From: Anolis sagrei
Taxonomy: Eukaryota; Chordata; Lepidosauria; Squamata; Anolidae
Length of the DNA stretch: 64,000 bases
Direction of reading: 5' to 3'
Assembly: GCF_037176765.1 (NCBI RefSeq)
Contig: NC_090023.1
Location: 207,121,006-207,185,005, forward strand
Made by a program: the position numbers and the translations under genes. Positions 55,518 through 64,000 of the stretch are shown here, one piece after another. Within the stretch, counting starts at the first letter, position 1. Each line of letters begins with the position of its first letter. The notes under the pieces are model-generated. The model was not told where the DNA came from, did no database searches, and was given only the letters and a program-made list of their open reading frames with translations.

Positions 55518-55741
55518 TTAAAAATAAAGTTCTTTAGTGAGCATGGAGACCACACATGGAACCTGCTTCTTCTGACTGAACCGTGGGTCATCAGACTGGG
55601 ATTCATAGTTTCTTGCTACCTTGTAGTTCACCATGGTCAGAATCTGCAGGACCTCCAGCTCTTTGCCATGCTTACTCAGAACTGAGCAAAGAGACTGCAC
55701 AAACCAGGAACCTTTCCCAGGATTCCTCCAGGAAAAATAAC
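55518..55741 (-). CDS. CASP7: CASP7 last coding exon (small subunit)
   Basis: The coding part follows TTCTTATTTGTAG. It encodes [20 protein letters not shown], then [40 protein letters not shown] and [13 protein letters not shown] with TAA at 55520-55518. The Arg of SWRNPG and neighbours form the P1-P4 substrate pocket. Human ends two residues later (SQ). The 3' untranslated region continues leftward and no clear poly(A) site was assigned. Confidence 0.95.
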
Positions 55742-58392
55742 CTACAAATAAGAACAACAGATAAAATGTTACTTATTGCAAAGAAGGGTGAAGTAGAGTC
55801 ATAGGAAAACATAAACAAGGATGAACATCATCAAACAAAGTTTACTGAGAGCCTCTTCAAGCTTTCTTAATGTCAAGAACAATGAGCTTATGGATAGATC
55901 ATTACGATATAGTTTGAAGGAAATTGGACAAATCCATGGAGATTAGCTCAATTCATGGTTGTGTGCCATGATACCTAAGAACAGAAAAACCATTTCCCAT
56001 TGAAGCAGAAGGGCTTCTCAAAGACATTGCAGAAAACATTGTTGGGCATGCTATTCAAATCTATTGGATTTATATTGCAAACACATTTATTTATTTATTT
56101 ATTTATTTATTTACGGCATTTGTAGCCCGCCTTTCTCAGCCTTACGGCGACACAAGGCAGCTCACAGAATTAGCAAATTTGCTGCCAGACATTCATAAAA
56201 ATACAGTTAAAAACACACTACCCAACATTATAAAAACATATATAACCAATTAAAACATATGATCACTAGTGTTGTCCTGTTAAAATCCTCATCCAGCAGC
56301 AACGTCAAGCCATTCTGTGTTCATTCTTCTTATTTCATAGTTACTTATTCTGTTGCACTTCCAAATGCTTGTTCAAAAAGCCAAGTTTTTACTCTTTTTC
56401 TGAAAGTCAGGAGGGAGGGGGCCAATCTAATATCCCTAGGGAGGGAGTTCCACAGCCGAGGGGCCACCACTTTAGGTAAGTGGCACAAAGTAAGAGGTAC
56501 AGAATGTATGAAAGCAATCTTTGGAAAGTGTTAGCAAGCCTTGTTTCCCAACCACACATCTTGACAGCTGTTTTGATCTGTATTAATGTAAAGTGGTCCT
56601 AGGCATGTACAGATTTATTTGCAAACAAATCATCCCATTGCAATATCTGAGGACTACTCTTCAATTAAATATATTTGGCACATTTAACAGCGAATGAATT
56701 TTATTTATTGTTAAGACACTTCAGAATTTTGAAGACTTTGCCTTCTAGTTTAGATAAGTTAGAAAAAGAGGGTGAGCGGGGGGGGGGGGGGGGGGAGGAG
56801 GAAGGGGGAAGACAACCAAGCATTGAGTCGCCTGTTTGGGCTGAAAAATGCGGTATAGAAATAAAGCAAATAAATAAATAAATAAGAATGTAATGTGAAG
56901 AAAATATAGCTTCTAATTTCTGTATTATTTAGATATTCACATGTCTTTATTTCTCCCAAAATCTGTACTCAGTTTTATGATAGCTCATCTTTGTATCAAA
57001 CTGCCCTGTTTTCTTACCTGGCACAGTGGAATAGGCATACAAAAAATCTGCTTCCACTGGAATCTTGTATCTTGGATTAGCATCCATTTCCAGAGTGTCA
57101 TTGGAAGAACCTGAATCAGTCTGAATCCCGGCATCAAATTCTGATCCTCTACATGCCTGAAACCAGAATATTAACAGTGGACAAATAGTTCTCATGTGTG
57201 TGAAAATCATACACAGACACACACATACACATAGCACATCTTGTATATTAATTTTATGTTTTTATCATCCCACCTTTCTCTCAGCATGGGACCCAAATGT
57301 TAAACTTAAATATAAACACTTAATAAAAAGTTAGAACACAATGAACAAGTTCTTTATGTATTTTATTGTGATGTAATTTTTCGTTGTTTTGTATTTTATT
57401 TTGCCATATTGTATCTTTGGGCATGGCTTCATGTTAGCCGCCTTGAGTCCCCTTAGGAAGATGGTGGCGGGATATATATAAAATTAATTATTATTGTTAT
57501 TGTTATTATTATTATTATTATTCTATTGAAACACAACTGAATTTAAAGAAGTGTAAGATCATTTAAAAACTAACAATAAATACAGAAATAGAAAATATAC
57601 AATACATTAATATACTCCCTACAACCAAATAGTTATTAAACACCTGTTTAAATAAAAATGATGAAAAGAGAGCAAACTGGAAATCATCTTAATCTCCCGT
57701 GGAAGGTAATTCTTTTGGTTGGGAGCAGCTACTGAGAGGATAGCTGCTCCCAACCAAAACCCTCCTGCTCAAGGAGCTCTACTGGCTGCCGTTTATTTTC
57801 CGAGCCCAATTTAAGGTGCAGGTGCTTACCTACAAAGCCCTGAACAGTTTGGGGCCACCCTACCTGCGTGACTGCATCTCCGTCTACGAACTTCGGTCAT
57901 CTGGAGAGGCCCTGCTCGTGATCCCGCCTGCGTCGCAAGCGCGCTTGGTGGGGACTCGAGACAGGGCCTTTTCTGTGGTGGCCCCCTGACTCTGGAACAC
58001 CCTCCCAAGAGATCTTAAACAGGCCCCTACACTGGCAGTCTTCAGAAAGAACTTGAAGACCTGGCTGTTCCGATGTGCCTTCTCAGATTAGTAACCTCCA
58101 ATACCAAGTCCTAGAAGCACTTTAGTAGAACTAAGATTACTGCACACCGCACACTGCACTTACTTATAATCCTACATACCTCCTGCCACATCAGCACTTT
58201 TAATCTTGTACCCATTACTCTGGCCCGGCCCAGTTTTATAGTGTCTTGATGTATTGTTTACTGTTTGTTGTTTATTCTGCTTAACTGTTTTTAATTTGCT
58301 TTAGGTATTGTATTGTTGTATTGTGTTTTGAGGCCTTGGCCTGTGTAAGCCGCACCGAGTCCTTCAGGAGATGCTAGCGGGGTACAAATAAA

Positions 58393-58436
<44 letters not shown>

Positions 58437-61400
58437 CAGATGGACTTATAATGATGGTGGGGCCAAGGTTTCCACACCAGAATTTGAAGAATGTTTGTAT
58501 TAGATTATGGCATTGTATTCTTACATTATATGATGGCTTCGTGACAGGTTCATGTCATAATTAAACTTGTAATTGTGCCTTGTAAACTAAATTATGTACC
58601 TTAATGACCTTAATAGAAGGATAAACCTGGGAACTGAGGGAGGTGAATTCTATCAAAATTGTATGGCTATGTCAATATGATTATAACTAATATTACAAAC
58701 ATACTGACTTTGCTTTTCTATGCTACAATATTCTTCCCCAACTCTGGTTTATCCGAAATATGTAGCACCTAAGGCAGGGGCTTTCTATTAGCAAAGCTAA
58801 AAATTGAGGTTAGAAATGTCTGGAGAATCAAAGAATGTTACATGACAATTGTACTTGACCTATGAAGCTGTCATATACTCAGTCAGATGACTGGTCTGCC
58901 ACAGTCAATCTATACTGCTAAATAAAATTAGGTAGAACCTAGTGCTTTTGATAAACTTCTTCCAGATGACCTGGTAACAAAACATCATAACACAAAGCCT
59001 GGCCAGGTGCACAAAAGAAAGGCCAGAAGAATGCACTCCAGACTAAAGTACTGTTCAAACTCTATTAACGTGCTGGACGGCTGTATGCCATCCGAGAAAG
59101 GACATATTACGATTTTTCAAAACTTGCAGAAAGTTCATGCCTAGGCTCAAGTAGATTTGAAAACCTAAGTTTTAACTTCTTATTACTTGCTGTTTTGGTT
59201 TTCCATTGTCAGAGTATTTATTATTTATTTATTTACAGTATTTATATGATGTCCTTCTCAACCCGAAGGGGACTCAGGACGGATCATAGAACATACATAT
59301 GCGGCAAACATACAATGCTGTTTTATACAGACAAAAAAAGACAATTTGAACATACATAGGGGTATATAAGCTTTTGCAACTTCAGCTTCATGGAGGCTTG
59401 TGTTTGGCTCTGGTCATGGAGGGGGGGATGGGTGGGGGTGCTGTCGCTCCATCTAGTTCCATCTCCCTGCAAAAGAGCTTTGTTTGTAACGCCAATTACG
59501 GATGGCATGATTTTATATTGAATGCAATGTTTTAAACATCTTAAATGATTCATATATATTAATTTAAATTTAAGTTTAATGTTACTGGCATGGTATGTGT
59601 TTTAAGGCATTGAATAACTGCCTACACATAAATTGCCTATAATCCCCTTCGAGGTAGAGAAAGGCAGGGTATAAATAGGGTAAAATAAATAAATAAATAA
59701 ATAAATTTATCCTTTTGATCGTCTCGCAGGTATTTACTGGCATTTCCTTTATGGGTGCCTTTAATACCTCCCCTTTTATGTGGTTTCTATTTATCTACTC
59801 ATATTTTGCTTTCGATTTGCTAGGTTGGCGGGAGCTGGGCTAAAAGTCAAGAGCACACTCTGACTCGGGCTTCAAACTGTCAGCCTTTCGACTGACAAAA
59901 TTTATTGCAGCTGGTGGTTTTAACTTGTTCCACTAAAGTAGATTACAATTACATATTTTCATTCATTTCATTTTCACAAACAGGAATTGATATTTCAAAA
60001 ATGTATTCTAGTTTTGCAAAAATGTGAACAGTTTTATGCATTTTTATGTTTGAGATTTATTTCTGGGGGAAAAACGATGTTTGTGCAAGAACACTGTTTA
60101 TGGGATATGTTGCATAACATTTTTTTTGTTTGCATAAAACCCACAGAATCCACAAACCTTGATCTAGACAGAAAGAATAAGTGTTTAACTTTTGGAAAAA
60201 GTTGAAAAATTCAGCGAAGGTTGAGAATTTTTAAATGGAATGATTTGACAAATGAAAACACTTAAGAATTTTTTTTCGTGCCTAATCTCAGTCCAAAGCT
60301 TCACTTTGCCGCTGTTTCAAGTCACTGTTTTCCTTTTTAGCTTCATATCCATGCATGGCTTTCTAGGCCATCTTCCACTAAGTGCATTCTAACTAGAGTG
60401 AAAATCTCCTTACCTGAATGAAAAATAATTTTGGTTTTCCGACGAGACTTTGGCACTTGTCTCCTCTGAAAAGACCAGTCAAATTCTTGATTGCCATAGC
60501 TCCATCGGTGCCATAGATAAGGCCCTCCTCTCCATGACTTAATAATATGCAGGCAAAACAAGCGGCATCATCATGGTTCTCAAGAGCAGCTATAAATAAA
60601 ACACACTTTCCATTGTTGTGACAGAAATTCCTCTCATCTGTTCATAGGAAAAATACTGTATTTACTCTAATCTAATGCTCATCTTTTTTGCTAAATGACC
60701 TAGCCAACATTGATTTGTGTCGTAAAGTAATCTTAGTACTGAGCCAAAGCAAAAAGAGGAAGCCGCTTCAGGAGCTGCAGCTGGCGCTTCTCTTTGAGGG
60801 ATGTCATCTCTAATTAAATGATGATGGTTCAATGCTATGTGATCCTGGGATTTATAGTTTGATGAGGCACCATCATTCTTTGGTAGAGAAGGCACAAAAA
60901 CTTGTCAAACTACCGACCCCAGGATTCCATAGCATTGTATCAAGGCAATTAAAGTGGATTCATTCTACAGAATAGATCTACTCCAAGGTTTTCTTTTCCA
61001 TTGCTGGATGCTTTGCTGCTCTAACACGAGGAATTCTAACCAGGCAGCAACAGTAATGCCCAGCTTTTTTGGCCAAATTACAAAGAGTGCACTTTTTTCC
61101 GCTGCGCATTACATTTGGCAGCAAATACTTTTTTGGGTTTTAGGGTTTTGAAAATTGAGGTGTGCATTAAATTCGATGGCAGGTTAGACTTCAATAAACA
61201 CAGGTAATATGAACCAAGTCTTATTTTAAATCACTGAAATACACCCAGAAAGAAGGGTGCACCCCAATTCTATAAACATTTACTCACAGCCAAGCTCCAG
61301 TTTGCTAAATATCGCTTAATTTCCAATATGATGTAGCCTTATGCAATGGTAAAACATTATTCTGATCAAAATCTGTACTAACATTCATTTAAGGAGAAAT

Positions 61401-61875
61401 CCAGCAGCAATAGTGAACATGTGTAGATTTATCTGGTTCTTTGCTTGAAAGGTGGATCTCCCTCCCTTTCCTTACAAATGTTAAAAACAGGTGTCAGAAA
61501 GCACCACAAAATCTAATAAAATTACAGTACGTTATAGACAGAACAACAGCACATAGCTGTTTCTATTGCAAAGTTCTTGTGTACCAAGTTTCCAATTATA
61601 CTGCTCTAAGACTTCACCTTCCCAAATGCCCAAGGAAATGCCATTTCACTGTAACAGTAAAAAACTAAGAAATCAAGTCAAGACATCCAAAATAATTAGC
61701 TTTCTTCTGTAGATTAAATCAAACTTGCCATTCTTTTTTTCATTACCTTCACCAAGTATTCTCTCCATATTATCACAAGTGAGATCATTATAGATAGAAA
61801 CATCAAATCCTATGCTTCGAAAACATTTCTGCAGGTCTCCAGCATCTTTATCAGTGCCATTGCGTATTCCCATGC
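55518..61875 (-). CDS. CASP7: CASP7, caspase-7, executioner caspase (last four coding exons; 5' part outside window)
   Basis: Four exons with matched phases encode the catalytic part of a caspase-3/7-type cysteine protease, which cleaves proteins after DxxD-type aspartates in apoptosis. Visible are the substrate-pocket Arg in IRNGTDKD, catalytic His in LLSHGEEG, catalytic Cys in QACRGSE, the inter-subunit site IQTDSG, and the S1-S4 pocket segment [12 protein letters not shown]. The C-terminus reads SMLTKELYF, then stop. Caspase-7 is chosen over caspase-3 because of [20 protein letters not shown] and KKQVPCVVS. Sequence matching the N-terminal prodomain and first strands was not found up to 64000, so those exons lie further right. 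All key residues are present and the frame is intact, so the gene looks functional. Its head-to-tail position before PLEKHS1 matches human 10q25. Confidence 0.95.
56083..56480 (-). mobile_element. L2-like LINE 3' end in the last CASP7 intron
   Basis: The minus strand encodes [20 protein letters not shown], then [15 protein letters not shown], an open C-terminal LINE motif, followed by a 3' region ending at the ATTT repeat at 56086-56114. Conserved enough to suggest a fairly young insertion. Confidence 0.8.
57018..57156 (-). CDS. CASP7: CASP7 exon: catalytic cysteine and inter-subunit linker
   Basis: A 139-nt exon runs from TCTGGTTTCAG to GCCAG|GTAAGA. It encodes [20 protein letters not shown], then [20 protein letters not shown] and AYSTVP. 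Cys of ACRG is the nucleophile. IQTD|S is the expected maturation site between large and small subunits. Compared with the human sequence I recall (NDTDANP), three residues (LEM) are inserted just before the second linker Asp. Confidence 0.95.
57350..57530 (+). repeat. L2-like LINE 3' tail
   Basis: 'gttagccgccttgagtcccc', 'ggtggcgggatatatataa' and an (ATT)n tail at 57488-57523. An opposite-strand tail piece ('atcatcccacctttctctc') is at 57260-57300, so two termini are arranged back to back. Confidence 0.65.
57745..58437 (+). mobile_element. L2-like LINE, ORF2 C-terminus and 3' end
   Basis: The plus strand encodes [20 protein letters not shown], then [48 protein letters not shown] and [15 protein letters not shown]. 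It is nearly open except for a stop where W/R is expected after VVAP. A 3' untranslated region with 'gccgcaccgagtccttcagg' and an (ATA)n tail at 58394-58437 follow. 5'-truncated, in the CASP7 intron, antisense to the gene. Confidence 0.85.
59215..59705. repeat. Pair of LINE 3' tails in opposite orientation
   Basis: The minus-oriented tail at 59215-59330 ('tttatatgatgtccttctca', 'cccgaaggggactcaggac') faces a plus-oriented tail at 59600-59705 ('ccccttcgaggtagagaaag', then (AAAT)n). They are separated by about 270 bp of AT-rich sequence. A SINE fragment ('gctaggttggcgggagctgg') follows at 59819-59930. Confidence 0.6.
60414..60589 (-). CDS. CASP7: CASP7 exon: catalytic histidine (LLSHGEEG)
   Basis: A 176-nt exon follows TTTATTTATAG and ends ATTCAG|GTAAGG at a codon boundary. 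It encodes [20 protein letters not shown], then [20 protein letters not shown] and [18 protein letters not shown]. The catalytic His is in SHGE. The next exon begins with the catalytic Cys peptide, as in other caspases. Confidence 0.95.
60655..61215. repeat. Decayed DNA element in CASP7 intron
   Basis: 'tatttactctaatctaatgc' near the left and 'gaggtgtgcattaaattcga' near the right resemble the shorter piece at 63520-63620 ('gaggtgcacattacattaca', 'cagtaaatatgggtaat'). Probably a non-autonomous transposon family with many lizard copies; the boundaries are uncertain. Confidence 0.4.
61747..61875 (-). CDS. CASP7: CASP7 exon: start of p20 core (IRNGTDKD)
   Basis: A 129-nt exon ends GAAG|GTAATG, one base into a codon. 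It encodes [20 protein letters not shown], then [20 protein letters not shown] and GE. The Arg of IRNGTD belongs to the caspase S1 pocket. The acceptor is doubled (TTAGCAG): use of the upstream AG would lengthen the exon to 61878 and add one codon. Confidence 0.94.
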
Positions 61876-62228
61876 CTGCTAAGACAAAAAAGATGGTCAG
61901 AAATGATTACTTTAAGCACAGTATACATTAATGTATAAATCTAGAAATTTTAGTTAAAAATTGACTCAAAAACTTGGGTTGACCTATTCATGGATCAACA
62001 TAAGTACTGTATCTTAATTCATATCAAAGAAGAAACTACCACTTTCTCTGAATAGCGTGGGTGAAAGGTAAGAGTTTAGTTCATCCTGGGACTCTAAAAG
62101 AAGAATGGGCACCTTCTTCTGCTCTCCCTACTGTGATATTGTTTCTAGCCTTTTTGAATGCCTGGCTTAGAAAATGTCAATGGTGGTCAGGGTTCCTGAG
62201 GTGCTGCTGTTGCTTTCCTCTCTCTACT

Positions 62229-62398
62229 GAGGGCTCTTCCAGGCAGGACCTATATCCCAGGATCTTGACCCAGACAGATCTGATCCAAGGTTTCTGTTTA
62301 TCCCAAATTATCTAGAAGTAGGGAATCATGTAATCCAGTTTAAAGCAGAAAACCTGGGATCAGATCCTGGGATATAGAGCCTGTCTGGAAGCGCTCTG
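62229..62398. repeat. Palindromic MITE upstream of the CASP7 exons
   Basis: The left end 'gagggctcttccaggcagg' with 'ctatatcccaggatc' is inverted at the right as 'gatcctgggatatagagcc' with 'tgtctggaagcgctc'. About 170 bp, no ORF. Resembles the 11184 family in layout but not in end sequence. Confidence 0.65.
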
Positions 62399-62567
62399 AA
62401 TTACCCTCAATTTATCAATGGGCCATATCAAAATCCAACATTTTGTCCCCAAAATCCATCCATGATTGATACATGAGGACAACTTATACATGCAAAAAAA
62501 TAAATAAACTCAGACTCCTAATATATTGCATTTATATTCTGAGATTCTGAGTAGCCACACAATAGCC

Positions 62568-62572
62568 CATCT

Positions 62573-62610
<38 letters not shown>

Positions 62611-63500
62611 CATAATAATCATAATCATAATAACAACAACTTTATTCTTATACCCTGCCACCATCACCATCCCCGAAGGGACTCGGGGCAGCTTACATGG
62701 GACCAAATGTCCATAAGACAATAAACAAAACAATCCATCAAAACAAAAACACAATTAAAATAAAAACATTGTCAGAAAGAACATTTGTCGAGTTAAAAAT
62801 AAAGTTAAATAGACATAAAAGTATAAAACATTAGCATTAAAACTCCATTCAATCAATGCTCAGAATCCAAGAACCAGGGATACTAAATTGGGCATGACCA
62901 AGCTATCAAAAAGGGCTGGGCATCGGAAATTGCAAACAGCAAATTATAGGGCCGAGAAATTGAGTGAGGTAAAGAGAGCAGAGTTCTATCTGGCTAACTA
63001 GGGACTGGGCATTTATAAATGAGGCTAATCATTCTTGCATGCTTGCTTAAACATCTAGGTTTCAGCTCCCTGCAAAAGGTAGACAGAGTGGAGACTTGCC
63101 TAATCTCCCCGGGGAAGGAGTTCCAAAGATCGGGGGCCACCAGCAAGAAGGCTCTCGCCCCTCTGCTTGTGACTGTAGTGGGAATGAGAGAAGAGCCTCC
63201 CCAGCAGATCTTAGAGCTCACACTAATTCATAGGGGGAGATGCAGTCACAAAGATAGGCAGGGCCTGAAAGGTTTAGGGCTTTGTAGGTGATGTCTTTAC
63301 TTTGAAATGGACCGGAAGCTGATCAACAGCCAGTGGAGCTGCTTTAATAGAGGCATCGTGCACCTCTATTAAAGCAGTTCAAATCCGTTTTGAAGGCCTC
63401 ATGAATGTCACCAGTTGGGAATTGGGCACAACCCTGATCTGACAGAGGGGCATGGCTTTCCAGATAGTCTTATTCACGATGCCTGCCTCCTTAACATGCA
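62568..63500 (-). mobile_element. L2-like LINE 3' end
   Basis: (AAT)n at 62573-62640 then 'ccccgaagggactcggggca' mark the tail. The minus strand encodes ARAFLLVAPDLWNSFPGEIR, then QVSTLSTFCRELK, the LWNSLP motif region. Further right are older, disrupted pieces. A perfect 13-bp hairpin (GCTTTAATAGAGG and its inverse) is at 63337-63374. It lies in the upstream CASP7 intron. Confidence 0.7.
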
Positions 63501-64000
63501 ACACCTGCGCTGTTCGGCACATTACTTTTGAGGGTAATGTACACCTTCAACATTTTTGTAATGTGCACTTTCAAAATTGAGGTGCACATTACATTACACT
63601 TCAGTAAATATGGGTAATTTAGAACAGCTTCTTCCAACCAGGTGCCTTCAAGATGCATTAATTAACTTTTATTACCCCTCTTGAACCTACCCTTCATTCT
63701 GACTAGCTGATGATGGGACACAATCCAACACATTTCAATGACATCAGGATGGGCATGCTGATTAAAATAATATTGCACAGAAGGAATATATTGGGTTGCT
63801 CAAGCAAGCATGCATACACAAGGAACAGTCTATCCCAACTTCACTGTAGTGTGTGTACATTGTGACTGCTTATGGAAGCTAGAGCTCTCTTCACATCTGT
63901 TGTCCCAACCAATTTTCTCTCACTGATCCTCATCCACCCTATTCCAGGGAAATGCATTAACAGACCCAAATAATGCTGGTGCCAGCCTTATGCAATGGTA

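Noticed and set aside
62040-64000. Search for upstream CASP7 exons (FEKLGKCIIINN region)
   Set aside because: No matching segment with splice sites was found; only a MITE and LINE pieces occupy this interval.
1-64000. Endogenous retrovirus or other LTR element
   Set aside because: No LTR pair, primer-binding site, gag/pol/env-type translation or protease motif seen; all reverse transcriptase pieces are non-LTR (BovB, CR1, L2-like, L1).

Overview
The window is vertebrate nuclear DNA, most likely from a squamate reptile (probably an iguanian lizard). This rests on the repeat mix: BovB/RTE, CR1, L2-like and L1 LINEs, a 5S-rRNA-derived SINE of the Sauria type, several tRNA-derived SINE families, a Helitron, a mariner relic, Tigger-like and hAT-like MITEs and Penelope-like fragments. 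Genes have introns and coding exons are short. I recognised no LTR retrovirus, Polinton or toxin gene.

Two protein genes are present, both on the minus strand and in the order known from human 10q25. CASP7 (about 55.5-61.9 kb) is represented by its last four coding exons; its 5' exons lie beyond the right edge. PLEKHS1 (20.1-42.7 kb) appears complete in its coding part. I assembled fifteen coding exons by matching splice sites and codon phase and by similarity to recalled human PLEKHS1. They give a protein of 465 residues, or 428 without one exon pair: an N-terminal PH domain, a tyrosine- and proline-rich linker and a C-terminal PDZ-like module. The start of the window (1-20 kb) is downstream of PLEKHS1 and holds only repeats. 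DCLRE1A, the next gene in human, is not seen.

The most interesting observation is inside PLEKHS1. The first two coding exons and the short intron between them (42408-42677) occur a second time, after the PH domain exons (33256-33519). The copy has intact splice sites, an open frame, matching entry and exit phases and a conserved ATG. It could be an in-frame 37-residue cassette or an alternative start giving a form without a PH domain. A Helitron with a nested CR1 LINE begins about 90 bp from this copy, where similarity between the two copies fades.

Layout: 1-20 kb, repeats (BovB, another LINE, mariner, hAT MITE, L1 with nested SINE, foldback MITEs, Penelope-like foldback, SINEs). 20-43 kb, PLEKHS1 with repeat-filled introns. 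43-55.5 kb, intergenic, with MITEs, a GC-rich element, a Tigger-like element and a second Penelope-like foldback. 55.5-62 kb, CASP7 3' half with L2-like LINE tails in the introns. 62-64 kb, a MITE and an L2-like LINE tail in the upstream CASP7 intron.

The two genes act separately: CASP7 is an executioner caspase in the cytosol, and PLEKHS1 is a PH-domain adaptor linked to phosphoinositide signalling. Exon calls rest on reading the sequence only; no alignment or transcript data were available.
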